Assembly (NCBI RefSeq): GCF_024972775.1
Contig: NZ_CP092282.1
Span: forward strand, 1,853,001-1,917,000
DNA length: 64,000 bases
DNA from: Dehalobacter sp. DCM
GTDB lineage: Bacteria > Bacillota > Desulfitobacteriia > Desulfitobacteriales > Syntrophobotulaceae
Direction of reading: 5' to 3'
The notes under the pieces were generated by a model. That model saw only the letters and a program-made list of their open reading frames with translations, was not told where the DNA came from and did no database searches. The stretch's first letter is position 1, and every line of letters starts with the position of its first letter. Below are positions 28,201 through 36,370 of this stretch, piece by piece. Made by a program: the position numbers and the translations under genes.

Positions 28201-28270
28201 AATCCGTGCTTCGCTTGACGCTGACATTGTGCAGGCGACTTTGCTATGGAGTAATTTGAGTAACTAATTC
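28201..28270. repeat. Small intergenic repeat, copy C2
   Basis: Contains CATTGTGCAGGCG (28225-28237) and TGGAGTAATTTGAGTAAC followed by TAATTC, matching the copy at 5790-5865. It sits inside the rib operon between ribD and ribE. Confidence 0.6.
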
Positions 28271-28282
28271 TAGAATGGTGTG

Positions 28283-29401
28283 CTAACCCTTATTAATATA
28301 ACCGGTAAAGCGATAATTTCCTCCTATTTCGTTGAATTCAATCGGGTTGATCCTGATCGCATCGGTCATTTTGGAAAGATGCAGGCCAGAGAGCGGAGAT
28401 GGGCCGGATCCGGCCAGTAAAGGAGCAATAATAAATTCCACCTTATCGATAAGCTTTAATTCCAGCATTTTACCGGCAAGTATACCGCCGCTTTCAAGCA
28501 AGATGCTGTTGAGTCCTCTGGCAGCAATATCACGCATCAGATCGGATAAAGGGACATGTCTTGCCGTCGGGTACTGCCATATTTCCAGTCTATCCCCAGG
28601 ATATGTTTCTTTGAGTTGTTGTATTTTGGCATCTGCGGCGGCAAGGGTCGTTGCTATGATACAAGGACTGGCAGAGGTACTATTCAGCACCTTCGCTGCG
28701 ATGGGAAGAGACAAGGTACCGTCCACCACGAGACGAACGGGGTCACGGGATTCCGGTATATCCCTGCACGTCAATTGGGGGTCATCCTGAAGGACAGTGG
28801 GACTTCCGACCATGATCACATCGTAAATATTTCGCAGTTCATGGACGTAATGGCGTGCTTCAGGCGAAGTGATCCATTTGGAGTCTCCGGTGCTGACGGC
28901 AGTTTTGCCGTCCAGAGTCGTGGCTGCTTTATACAGGACAAACGGCATCTTCTCTGTGATCGCTTTGCTAAACGCTTCATTGATCCGTCGGGCTTGATCA
29001 GACAATAACCCGGACTCAACAATAATGCCGGCAGCCTGCAGTTTTTTAATACCTTGGCCGCTGACTAACGGATTGGGGTCACTCATGGCGATGACAACTC
29101 TTCTTACCTCGTTAGCAATAAGTGCATCGGCACAAGGCGGTGTTCGGCCAAAGTGAGAACATGGCTCAAGTGTAACGTAAACATCCGCATCTTTTGCTTT
29201 GATACCGGCAGCATTTAAGGCGTGGACTTCAGCATGCGGTGTGCCGGCTTTTTGATGATAGCCTTCGCCAACGATCTGTCCGTCTCGAACAATAACACAG
29301 CCAACGAGCGGATTAGGGCTGGTCCTGCCTGCTGCCAACAGGGAAAGATTTAACGCGCGTTCCATATACTCGCGATCTTCGGATGTAAAACAGTTATTCA
29401 T
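28283..29401 (-). CDS. ribD: Bifunctional diaminohydroxyphosphoribosylaminopyrimidine deaminase / reductase
   Basis: A 372-residue protein. Deaminase half: zinc motif HAEVHAL and EPCSHFGRTPPCADA. Reductase half: TTLDGKTAVSTGDSKWITS and the C-terminal GGILAGKML. Performs the second and third steps from GTP to riboflavin. First gene of the operon; its leader holds an attenuator hairpin and an FMN riboswitch. Confidence 0.96.
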   Translation of the reverse strand: MNNCFTSEDREYMERALNLSLLAAGRTSPNPLVGCVIVRDGQIVGEGYHQKAGTPHAEVHALNAAGIKAKDADVYVTLEPCSHFGRTPPCADALIANEVRRVVIAMSDPNPLVSGQGIKKLQAAGIIVESGLLSDQARRINEAFSKAITEKMPFVLYKAATTLDGKTAVSTGDSKWITSPEARHYVHELRNIYDVIMVGSPTVLQDDPQLTCRDIPESRDPVRLVVDGTLSLPIAAKVLNSTSASPCIIATTLAAADAKIQQLKETYPGDRLEIWQYPTARHVPLSDLMRDIAARGLNSILLESGGILAGKMLELKLIDKVEFIIAPLLAGSGPSPLSGLHLSKMTDAIRINPIEFNEIGGNYRFTGYINKG

Positions 29402-29442
29402 GTGTTGACCACCCCATGATGAAAGACTTGATGAAATACAAA

Positions 29443-29466
29443 ATGCCCGGAATTAACTCCGGGCAT
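29443..29466 (-). terminator. Intrinsic terminator of the FMN riboswitch (attenuator)
   Basis: ATGCCCGGA and TCCGGGCAT arms (29443-29466); on the minus strand the stem is followed by TTTTGT. It lies between the FMN aptamer and ribD, the place of the ligand-controlled terminator. Confidence 0.85.
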
Positions 29467-29544
29467 ACGTTACACATAATCACGTCGTATATCGGCTTTC
29501 ATACCGCGCATAAAACGCGGATATAGCGCACAATATACGTAAGA

Positions 29545-29652
29545 TTATCTCTTCCCATCCAGACTTTAACTGTCGGCTTCGTAATCTCAACGAATCAGCC
29601 ATGAAGGCTCGCGGGCTTTACCGCCGGTAAGGAATTTCACCTGTCCCCAGAG
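29545..29652 (-). promoter_or_regulatory. FMN riboswitch (RFN element)
   Basis: On the minus strand the conserved RFN blocks appear in order: GGGGACAGGTGAAATTCC near the 5' side, then ACCGGCGGTAAAGCCCGCGA, then GCCGACAGTTAAAGTCTGGA and TGGGAAGAGA at the 3' side. Binding FMN should favour the terminator at 29443-29466 and shut off ribD-E-BA-H. Confidence 0.95.
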
Positions 29653-29686
29653 TTTGATATATTTAGCTTTATGAATTCTTTTTATT

Positions 29687-29715
29687 ATAATACAGCAGGC
29701 TGATCAGAAATGCAA
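29687..29715 (-). promoter_or_regulatory. Sigma-A promoter of the rib operon
   Basis: On the minus strand TTGCAT (29710-29715), 17 bp, TATTAT (29687-29692). It is just upstream of the riboswitch and just inside the boundary of the repeat at 29728. Confidence 0.55.
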
Positions 29716-29727
29716 GCTTCACGTGAA

Positions 29728-29953
29728 CTAGTACAGTGTATTCAAAATAACTAGGTAAATAAATACGTAAGCTTTTTTCTGCGGTTGGTCTGCATACCAC
29801 ATTCCGCTTTCGGCTCTTGTGCCCTCCATGGCACAAAGAGCCGCGCTACGCAATCCATGCTCCGCTTGTCGCCGGAACGTGGTACGCAGACCTAATTTGA
29901 AGTAAATGATTGAGATATTCTTTTGCGTAGTTATTTCAAATACGTTGTACTAG
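29728..29953. repeat. Palindromic MITE-like element, copy R2 (most complete)
   Basis: Terminal inverted repeats CTAGTACAGTGTATTCAAAA and the complement of its right end CTAGTACAACGTATTTGAAA differ at few positions over ~25 bp. The interior is a long palindrome: GGTCTGCATACCAC...CGCTTTCGGC pairs with GCCGGAACGTGGTACGCAGACC's start, GCCGGAACGTGGTACGCAG, and the centre is CCCTCCATGGCAC. 226 bp, no coding capacity. Reverse-complement copy at 3390, same-orientation copy at 51905. Confidence 0.8.
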
Positions 29954-30004
29954 ATGCGTTTATTATTATGAAGGCACTGGCGAAACAAAGAGCATATGAT
30001 GGGA

Positions 30005-30541
30005 TCATGGACAGCTTTTCTCCATAGAGAAATCCTGACGAAGGAGTCCTAAGAGGATAGCGTCTTCGTACTCACCATCAACATAATACGCATCCCTTAA
30101 GATACCCTCAGTGACAAAACCCAGTTTTTCGTAACAGGCCACAGCGCGTTCATTTCTTTTCCAGGTTTCTACCGTTAAACGATGAAAATTCCACTGACGG
30201 AAAAGATATCGAATAAACGTACGTAAGGCATCCGAACCGTAGCCTTTGCCCCAGAGTAATTTATCGCCGATTCCTATAAACAACCGCGCAGACCGTGCCG
30301 GGATATTCACTTGGTCGAAACCAATGGTTCCGATGAGACGTCCTTCCAGGTCGGTAATTGCATAGCGGTTAGGATCTTCATCATAAAATCTTCTTTCGAT
30401 TTCTTCACGTCGCAGCAGGGTTGCGAGCGGCCAGTTTCCACTCGTATAATATGAAAACTCCGGATCGTTGTACCAATCATAAAGGCTGTCCAGATCCTCC
30501 GGATCCAAAGGGCGAATCCAGGTTCGTGTTCCTTTTAACAT
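30005..30541 (-). CDS. GNAT-family N-acetyltransferase (RimJ/RimL-like)
   Basis: A 178-residue acetyltransferase; ATG 30541 (MLKGTRTWIRPLDPEDL) follows AAAGGAG. LIGTIGFDQVN, LWGKGYGSDALRTFI (acetyl-CoA pyrophosphate loop) and ERAVACYEKLGFVTEGILRD are the GNAT A and B motifs; key pieces KGYGSDAL and YEKLGF. Acceptor unknown: relatives acetylate ribosomal protein N termini, spermidine or antibiotics. Confidence 0.85.
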   Translation of the reverse strand: MLKGTRTWIRPLDPEDLDSLYDWYNDPEFSYYTSGNWPLATLLRREEIERRFYDEDPNRYAITDLEGRLIGTIGFDQVNIPARSARLFIGIGDKLLWGKGYGSDALRTFIRYLFRQWNFHRLTVETWKRNERAVACYEKLGFVTEGILRDAYYVDGEYEDAILLGLLRQDFSMEKSCP

Positions 30542-30768
30542 GGGCGGCTCCTTTTGCAACGTCTTTTGCCTAAAATTACGTATTGCTGTATGATGTCAGA
30601 TGTTTCTTATTATTTTATTCCAGGGAATACGTTAGTGCAAGTTTAACTCGATATATTTACCACTATGGTTTATTCTTCACAGAACGTTAATTGGTTTTTC
30701 ACACAATGGACACATAGATATCTTAAACTAACACCATGAAACTTCTTTTCATTTTTCTTCCCTAATTC

Positions 30769-30795
30769 ACCTGGTTTAAACCCAGGTTTTTTTTT
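30769..30795 (+). terminator. Orphan intrinsic terminator
   Basis: ACCTGG / CCAGGT hairpin with a TTTAAAC loop followed by nine T residues on the plus strand. There is no plus-strand gene upstream (the GNAT gene is on the minus strand), so it either stops antisense transcription or ends a small unannotated RNA from 30.55-30.77 kb. Confidence 0.65.
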
Positions 30796-30843
30796 GACCT
30801 TTTGCACATACTAACTTATATCGCATCGATGGAAAATCATGTT

Positions 30844-30872
30844 TTGACTTTAAAACAATTATAAGGTACTAT
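30844..30872 (+). promoter_or_regulatory. Sigma-A promoter of the HesB-like selenoprotein gene
   Basis: TTGACT (30844-30849), 17 bp, TACTAT (30867-30872), 60 bp before the start codon. A weaker second candidate, TTGACC (30794) with TTATAT (30816), lies upstream. Confidence 0.6.
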
Positions 30873-30932
30873 CACATTATAACCAAATTGGACAAATTAT
30901 GGTTAAAAATTTCGGAAAGGGGGAGACCAATC

Positions 30933-31253
30933 ATGATCAACATTACTGAGATTGCTGCTGAAAAGATCAAAGAGGTATTAGCCTCACAAAATCAAGAGAA
31001 GGCTTACTTGAGGATCTATATGGCCGGCATGGGCTGAAGTGGGCCGAGTTTCGGCATGGCTCTGGATGAGTCAAAGAACCCTGAGGATAATGTAGATGAA
31101 GCTTATGGCGTTACTATTGTTGCGGAGAAGAAATTCGAGCAGTATTTAGAAGATGCTGTGATCGACTATGTGGCTACCGAAGACGGCAGCGGATTTACCA
31201 TGAAAACACCTCGCATGGCTGATTGCAGTTCAGGTTGCAGCTCCTGCAGTTAA
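30933..31253 (+). CDS. HesB-like selenoprotein (in-frame UGA decoded as selenocysteine)
   Basis: 106 residues from ATG 30933 behind GGAAAGGGGGAG. Codon 35 is TGA (31035-31037) in the frame; the sequence before it (INITEIAAEKIKEVLAS...LRIYMAGMG) and after it (SGPSFGMALDESKNPED) is one continuous HesB/IscA-like domain, and the TGA falls where the family has its first conserved cysteine. The C terminus keeps Cys in CSSGCSSCS. Directly 3' of the TGA, GCCGA-GTT-TCGGC (31043-31055) can form the bacterial SECIS-type hairpin. Family members of this kind are known in anaerobes. Predicted role: Fe-S or metal/redox handling; exact function unknown. SelA/B/C/D are not in the window. Confidence 0.9.
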
Positions 31254-31279
31254 AGATAAACTGCCAATTGAATAATAAA

Positions 31280-31320
31280 AGAAAACGACGCTTAATTTTA
31301 TTGGCGTTGTTTCTTTTTTT
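31280..31320 (+). terminator. Rho-independent terminator after the selenoprotein gene
   Basis: AGAAAACGACGC pairs with GCGTTGTTTCT, followed by a seven-T run, 27 bp after the stop. Confidence 0.8.
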
Positions 31321-31458
31321 ATATATGAAAAAGGAATTTAATGGATCATAACGAATAGATATTGGAAAAACTTTCTAAATATGAGTGATGCTGATGCGGG
31401 AACAACGATGGCTTGATTGCTGTTGTTCTCGTTATAATACACCTTATAGGGGGTTCAC

Positions 31459-31890
31459 ATGAGACGGACAAAACACTGTATCAATGCCAATTATCGCATT
31501 CTCATTGTTGACGATGATCAAGGTATCGTTGATTCAATGGTCTTTATTCTGAAAAGAAAAGGGTATACGGTATATGGCTTGACAGATCCGCTGGAAGCGA
31601 TTGAAAATATCCATACAAAAGCCTTTGATATGCTTATACTTGACTATCTCATGTATCCTATCAACGGGGATAAAGTAGTTGAATCGATACGCAAAACTCA
31701 CCCTGATTTATACATACTGCTGATATCAGGTAATGAAAACTTGAATTATCTTCGAAAAAAGACGAAAGCGCTTGGTATTCAGGATTACGGCGAGAAGAGT
31801 GACCGTTTTGATGTGCTACTGCACCATGTTGACGTCGGGATCAAGAAAGTCTCCGAAAGACGCGCGTATGATAAGGTTCAGGACGAGTAG
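31459..31890 (+). CDS. Stand-alone response regulator receiver protein
   Basis: A 143-residue receiver domain without output domain: ILIVDDDQGIVDS carries the acidic pair, MLILDYLMYP the phospho-acceptor Asp, LLISGNE the Thr/Ser position. The C-terminal 20 residues are basic and helical. No histidine kinase is adjacent. Likely a phospho-relay or protein-interaction module. ATG follows AGGGGGTTCAC. Confidence 0.8.
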   Translation: MRRTKHCINANYRILIVDDDQGIVDSMVFILKRKGYTVYGLTDPLEAIENIHTKAFDMLILDYLMYPINGDKVVESIRKTHPDLYILLISGNENLNYLRKKTKALGIQDYGEKSDRFDVLLHHVDVGIKKVSERRAYDKVQDE

Positions 31891-31992
31891 TATAATTACA
31901 CTGGCCATAAGCGGGCCTAAGTAACGGGATTATCTTGGGTAGATTTAAGTGATGAGGTTAGCTATGCGCAGTGTTTATGGTGTATAATACGT

Positions 31993-32284
31993 TTAGTACT
32001 CTGTAACACCTGATTCCTTACATTATCGCTGGTTAAATTTTCGTCTGACTGCGTTGTCGTCACGCGTAATACGGCCGGTATTACTCGCCTCCGACGGCCA
32101 TGGATGGCCTAGTGTGGAACAAAGATCGCTCATAAACACAGTTCCTTGTTTATAGCATATTACCGGCTAAGCAAAGGATAGAGTTGGCGCTTCGCTTATC
32201 TCAGTATGACAAGGAGCGACCGCCTTGTCATACGAAAATTTTCCTCACCGATTAATGCCAGTTTTAAGTATTACAAAGTACTAG
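31993..32284. repeat. Palindromic MITE-like element, copy R5 (second subfamily)
   Basis: Termini TTAGTACTCTGTAACACC and, in reverse complement, CTAGTACTTTGTAATACT. Interior blocks ACTGCGTTGTCGTCACGC, ACTCGCCTCCGACGGCCA, ATGGCCTAGTGT and AAGGAGCGACCGCCTTGTC also occur in the copy at 45728-45942. 292 bp without coding capacity; fills the gap between the receiver and patatin genes. Confidence 0.75.
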
Positions 32285-32321
32285 GTAAGCATTAAATTAC
32301 AGCAAAAGTGAGACATGACAT

Positions 32322-33200
32322 ATGGTACTTAATAATAATATCCATGACGCCGCCTTGATTTTTGAAGGAGGCGGTATGCGTGCGAGTTATACAGCGGGGT
32401 TTTTAAACACGCTGCTTGAAAATCACATCTATTTTGATTATGTAGCTGGAATTTCTGCAGGATCCAGTCATTCTGTCAACTATTTATCTAGGGATATCGA
32501 ACGAGCCAGACGGTCATTTGTTGACCTGGTGTTAGATCCAAACTTTGGTGGCTGGAAATCTTTTTTTAAGGGTGAAGGTTATTTTCGTGCGCAATATATT
32601 TATGAAGAAACGCCTTATCCCAATGCTGCCCTGCCTTTTGATTTTGAAACTTTCATGGCGAATCCGGCGAAGCTACGTATCGGCGCTTTTGAACGGAATA
32701 CCGGTGAAATGGTTTATTATTCGAAAAATGATATTGACGATATTACCGATTTGATGAAAATAGTGAGAGCTTCCTCATCAATGCCTATCTTCATGCCTCC
32801 GACATATTTCGGCGGACATTATTATGTTGATGGCGGTTTAAGTGGCGGGATACCTCTGGAGATCGCCAAGAAAGACGGTTATCAGAAATTCTTTGTGGTT
32901 CTTACTCGTCCCCAAGGTTATCGGAAAACGCAAGCCAAGCATAAGCTGCCAATGAAAGCATATTACCGTAAGTATCCACGCGTAGCCGAAGCCATATTTA
33001 ATCGGCATATTGCGTATAATCAAACACTGGATGAATTAGAACAACTGGCACATGAAGGGAAGGCCTTTCTGGTCTATCCGGACCAGATGCCCGTATCTAA
33101 CCGAGAAACAAATCATAAGAAACTAACTGATAGTTATAGTTTTGGCTATGCGCAAGGACAACGGGATTTACCCCGATGGAAAGAATTCCTCGGGGTTTGA
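32322..33200 (+). CDS. Patatin-like phospholipase
   Basis: A 292-residue protein with the oxyanion loop FEGGGMRASYTAG, nucleophile elbow GISAGSS (Ser45 as catalytic Ser) and the catalytic Asp in YVDGGLSGGIPL. This Ser-Asp dyad fold cleaves acyl ester bonds of phospholipids or other lipids. The C-terminal ~90 residues form the extension often seen in RssA/YjjU-type patatins. No signal peptide, so cytoplasmic. It is flanked by repeat elements on both sides and looks monocistronic. Confidence 0.88.
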   Translation: MVLNNNIHDAALIFEGGGMRASYTAGFLNTLLENHIYFDYVAGISAGSSHSVNYLSRDIERARRSFVDLVLDPNFGGWKSFFKGEGYFRAQYIYEETPYPNAALPFDFETFMANPAKLRIGAFERNTGEMVYYSKNDIDDITDLMKIVRASSSMPIFMPPTYFGGHYYVDGGLSGGIPLEIAKKDGYQKFFVVLTRPQGYRKTQAKHKLPMKAYYRKYPRVAEAIFNRHIAYNQTLDELEQLAHEGKAFLVYPDQMPVSNRETNHKKLTDSYSFGYAQGQRDLPRWKEFLGV

Positions 33201-33236
33201 TATGAAGAATAGTCAATCAAATAAAGACCTAAAACT

Positions 33237-33357
33237 AGGATACGCAATGGCTAAGCAGCGTAAGCGGAGCACGGATTGCAGAGCGCGGCTGTTTGCGCCA
33301 TGGACGGCGCAATCTGCCGGAAGCGGTTAGCCATTGCGTAGACCTACCTTCTTAGGT
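33237..33357. repeat. Palindromic element, copy R4 (divergent)
   Basis: ACCTAAAACTAGGATACGC and AATGGCTAA at the left pair with TTAGCCATTGCGTAGACCTA and TTAGGT at the right; the centre is GCGCCATGGACGGCGC. It shares the palindromic design, GCGGAGCACGGATTGC block and central CCATGGA with R1-R3 but lacks CTAGTAC ends. Lies directly 3' of the patatin gene and could fold in its mRNA. Confidence 0.6.
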
Positions 33358-33501
33358 TTTTATCAGTCATACGTAAGACTATCTATATAAGAAAGATAGC
33401 CTAGCTTAAACCATATATATGAACTGGCTTCTCTTTCAACTATAGAGAAGGCGCTGCCGCCGAACTATTTTATAGTTTTGCGACACCGCCTTTATTTCCA
33501 A

Positions 33502-33578
33502 TGGTCGGGGTGACAAGATTCGAACTTGCGACCTCACGGTCCCGAACCGTGCACTCTACCAAACTGAGCCACACCCCG
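33502..33578 (-). tRNA. tRNA-Pro (anticodon CGG)
   Basis: Minus-strand cloverleaf of 77 nt. Acceptor CGGGGTG pairs with CACCCCG, anticodon stem CACGG/CCGTG encloses loop TTCGGGA with anticodon CGG, the T arm has GTTCGAATC, and the 3' ACCA is genome-encoded. Confidence 0.96.
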
Positions 33579-33962
33579 ATATGCTCCTGAGGAACAAGTA
33601 AAATCATAACAAAAGGCCTATGGCATGTCAAGGCCAATTTGTTATGAATAAGTTAGATTTTTGATAAAATATTTATGACTGTAACTCATGAAATCAAATA
33701 TAATTAAAGGAGAATGGAAATATTTGTCGAATTTTTTAGCAACGAACAATGGTTATAGTATAAGGGTAAACACACGGAAATAAACTATAAAGTACTGTTT
33801 TTATTGGGCCTTGCCATCATTACTGCAGCTCTATATAACAATCTTTTATAGATTCTCCTAAAGTCCATGGATAGTTATTTCGAATATCTAATAGTAGGAA
33901 ATATTAATATTGTATCGAATGAAGAATTCGATATCCTATATATGGAGTAAGGAGGCATAAAT
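33579..33962. other. AT-rich intergenic region without recognisable gene
   Basis: About 380 bases upstream of the NarL-type regulator. I see no gene here apart from the tRNA promoter side and an inverted repeat at 33913-33933. Confidence 0.6.
33913..33933. promoter_or_regulatory. Candidate operator upstream of the NarL-type regulator
   Basis: TATCGAAT-GAAGA-ATTCGATA, perfect 8-bp inverted repeat, 30 bp before the regulator start. Suggests autoregulation or control by another factor; unproven. Confidence 0.35.
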
Positions 33963-34601
33963 ATGATTAGGGTAGTGATAGCAAATGATAAACCACTTTT
34001 GAGAGAAGGATTACGCAGAATACTTGAAGTTCATGAGGATATCGACGTCGTTGCCGAAGTTGGCGATGGGCAAGGAGCAATTAATATATCTCGCAAAATG
34101 CCGTTTGATCTGTTACTGATGAACTTGAATATGCCCGGTACAAGTTGCCTTCAGACATGCAGTGTCATCCGCAGAGAATATCCTGCTATCAGTATTTTAA
34201 TATTAGCTTTTGAGACGAGTGATCAACGAATTGATCAATTATTAAAACTTGGAGTTGCTGGTTATCTATCCAAAGACATTGATCCCCAGCATCTGATTGA
34301 TGCGATCCGTAAGATACATCGTGGTGAGTTCATTTTGTCACCGGAGGTGATGGAAAGGCATCGCGAACAGCATACAAAAACAGAGTTGCGGATTAATAAT
34401 TTTGGTTTGAGCAGCCGCGAATTAGAGATACTTAATTATGTTGTGAAAGGGGCCTCCAATAAGGATATTGGACTAGCGCTCTTTATAAGCGAAAAAACGG
34501 TAAAAAACCATTTGTCCAATATTTTTAAAAAGCTGGAAGTGAGTGACAGAACACAAGCCGCGCTTAAAGCTGTAAGAACGAAAATGGTGACACTTGAATG
34601 A
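33963..34601 (+). CDS. NarL/LuxR-type response regulator with atypical receiver
   Basis: 212 residues: receiver domain (1-~120) and LuxR HTH (LSSRELEILNYVVKGASNKDIG and ISEKTVKNHLSNIFKKLEV, core ISEKTVKNHLSNIFKKL). In the receiver the phospho-acceptor Asp is replaced: LLLMNLNMPG has Asn54, and the acidic pair reads N8-D9; the Lys in GYLSKDI is kept. Phosphorylation by the normal route is therefore unlikely. It is followed after 13 bases by the beta-CASP nuclease gene. Confidence 0.85.
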   Translation: MIRVVIANDKPLLREGLRRILEVHEDIDVVAEVGDGQGAINISRKMPFDLLLMNLNMPGTSCLQTCSVIRREYPAISILILAFETSDQRIDQLLKLGVAGYLSKDIDPQHLIDAIRKIHRGEFILSPEVMERHREQHTKTELRINNFGLSSRELEILNYVVKGASNKDIGLALFISEKTVKNHLSNIFKKLEVSDRTQAALKAVRTKMVTLE

Positions 34602-34614
34602 TTGGAGTATAGAT

Positions 34615-36345
34615 ATGAAAATACATTTTTTTGGTGCTAGTCAAACGGTTACCGGATCGTGTTATTTATTGGAAACCAATGATACCCGAGTGCTTATCGA
34701 TTGCGGCATGTTTCAAGGCTCCAAGGTTATTAAGGAACTCAATTACGCCGATTTTCCTTTCCAACCCCAGAATCTTAACGCTGTTATCCTCACTCATGCC
34801 CATATTGATCATTCCGGACTTATTCCCAAACTTATTAAGAAAGGGTATAAAGGCGTCATCTACGCTACGCGGGAAACGATTGAACTATGTGCGGTGATGC
34901 TGCCTGACAGTGGACATATTCAAGAAATGGAAGTCATGATCAAAAACCGCAAAGCGATGCGAGCGAATCAGCCGTTACTCGAACCGGTTTATACGGTTGA
35001 AGATGCCAACGCAGTACGGAAACATTTTCAAGCGGTTACTTACGGTGAGAAGATCACTATATCGCCATCAGTGGCGTTTATTTATGTTGATGCCGGTCAT
35101 ATTCTTGGTTCGGCGCATGTCATAGTCAGTATCACAGAGAACGGCGTGATAAAAAATATTGCTTTCTCCGGCGATATCGGAACAGCTGATCAGCCGTATA
35201 TCGAAGACCCTGAAGGTATCGATACGGCTTGTGACAGCGACAATGTCAGGAGCGTCAAGGATGCCTGTGTTATTGTCATGGAAACGACGTATGGCGACCG
35301 TAACCACCCGGACAAATCACATCGCTTGGAGGAAATGGCAAGAATCATTAATCAAGCATATCAAAAAGGCGGCAACATCATAATACCGGCTTTTGCTATC
35401 GAAAGAACCCAGGATATTCTTTATTATTTCAATCAGCTTCAAGCTGAAAATATGATCCCGGTTAAGCCTATTTACATAGACAGTCCGCTGGCAGTGGCTG
35501 CCACGCGTATATTTGAAAAAGACACACGTAATTTTGATGACGAGAGCCGTACCTTACTGGAGAGAGGTCATAACCCGTTGAACATGAAAAACCTCCATTT
35601 TAGTGAGTCTACGGAGGATTCAATCCGTTTAAATGCAATCAAAGGCGGTGCGGTTATCATATCTGCCAGCGGCATGGCAGATGCTGGAAGGATCCGGCAT
35701 CACTTAAAGCATAATTTATGGCGGAGTGATTCAACTGTTATTTTTGTCGGTTATCAGGCAGAAGGGACACTGGGGCGACTTTTAATCGATGGGGCCGAAG
35801 AAGTCGTGATTCATGGCGAGAAAGTCGCAGTCAATGCCGATATTGTCAACTTAAAAGGCTTTTCCGCCCACGCCGATCAGAGAGAGTTGTTAGACTGGCT
35901 TAAATTTGCCGCCAGAAATGCTCAGGAAATTATCTTGGTTCATGGCGAAGCGCGTGTGCTGCAGACATTTTCCGCCTTGGTGGAGGAGCAGCTGGACAAG
36001 AAACCGATCATTCCGGAACTCGGGGAATGTATTTCCTTTACAGATAACCATATCGAACGAGACAAGCCAACCAAACCATGGCTAAAGACAATTAAAGAAC
36101 GGATGGATCGTACAAAGGAAGTACAGATGACAGACTATCCCCAGCATCCTGTTGCTGCTGGAAGAAAGATAAAGCGATCGCGAAGGGTTATTCTATCGGA
36201 ATATAAGAATTCTTATGCCCGACTGCAGAAAAACCTGACGCGTTTTATCACTACGGGCAAACGGAACAATGACTATGAAATGATGATTGAAACTTTTAAT
36301 CAGATAGCCAATATGTTGAACCAAAAGAGAAAATCGAATGAATGA
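34615..36345 (+). CDS. Metallo-beta-lactamase fold / beta-CASP RNase-like protein
   Basis: A 576-residue protein from ATG 34615. Metal motif LTHAHIDHSGL, further ligands in DAGHILGSAH and SGDIGT, beta-CASP block IPAFAIERTQDILYY, and RMBL motif GFSAHADQREL with VHGEARV. Relatives include archaeal CPSF-like nucleases and bacterial RNA-processing enzymes of the YSH1 type. Expected activity: endo/exoribonuclease; RNA target unknown. Extra basic C-terminal ~90 residues (from TYKPWLKTIKERM-like region) may bind nucleic acid. Co-transcribed with the atypical response regulator. Confidence 0.85.
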   Translation: MKIHFFGASQTVTGSCYLLETNDTRVLIDCGMFQGSKVIKELNYADFPFQPQNLNAVILTHAHIDHSGLIPKLIKKGYKGVIYATRETIELCAVMLPDSGHIQEMEVMIKNRKAMRANQPLLEPVYTVEDANAVRKHFQAVTYGEKITISPSVAFIYVDAGHILGSAHVIVSITENGVIKNIAFSGDIGTADQPYIEDPEGIDTACDSDNVRSVKDACVIVMETTYGDRNHPDKSHRLEEMARIINQAYQKGGNIIIPAFAIERTQDILYYFNQLQAENMIPVKPIYIDSPLAVAATRIFEKDTRNFDDESRTLLERGHNPLNMKNLHFSESTEDSIRLNAIKGGAVIISASGMADAGRIRHHLKHNLWRSDSTVIFVGYQAEGTLGRLLIDGAEEVVIHGEKVAVNADIVNLKGFSAHADQRELLDWLKFAARNAQEIILVHGEARVLQTFSALVEEQLDKKPIIPELGECISFTDNHIERDKPTKPWLKTIKERMDRTKEVQMTDYPQHPVAAGRKIKRSRRVILSEYKNSYARLQKNLTRFITTGKRNNDYEMMIETFNQIANMLNQKRKSNE

Positions 36346-36370
36346 ATCGTTCAATCCACGGATATTCAGC

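Noticed and set aside
33719-33766. 14-codon frame after AAAGGAGA at about 33709
   Set aside because: Spacing between ribosome-site-like sequence and ATG is too short and the peptide has no recognisable property.
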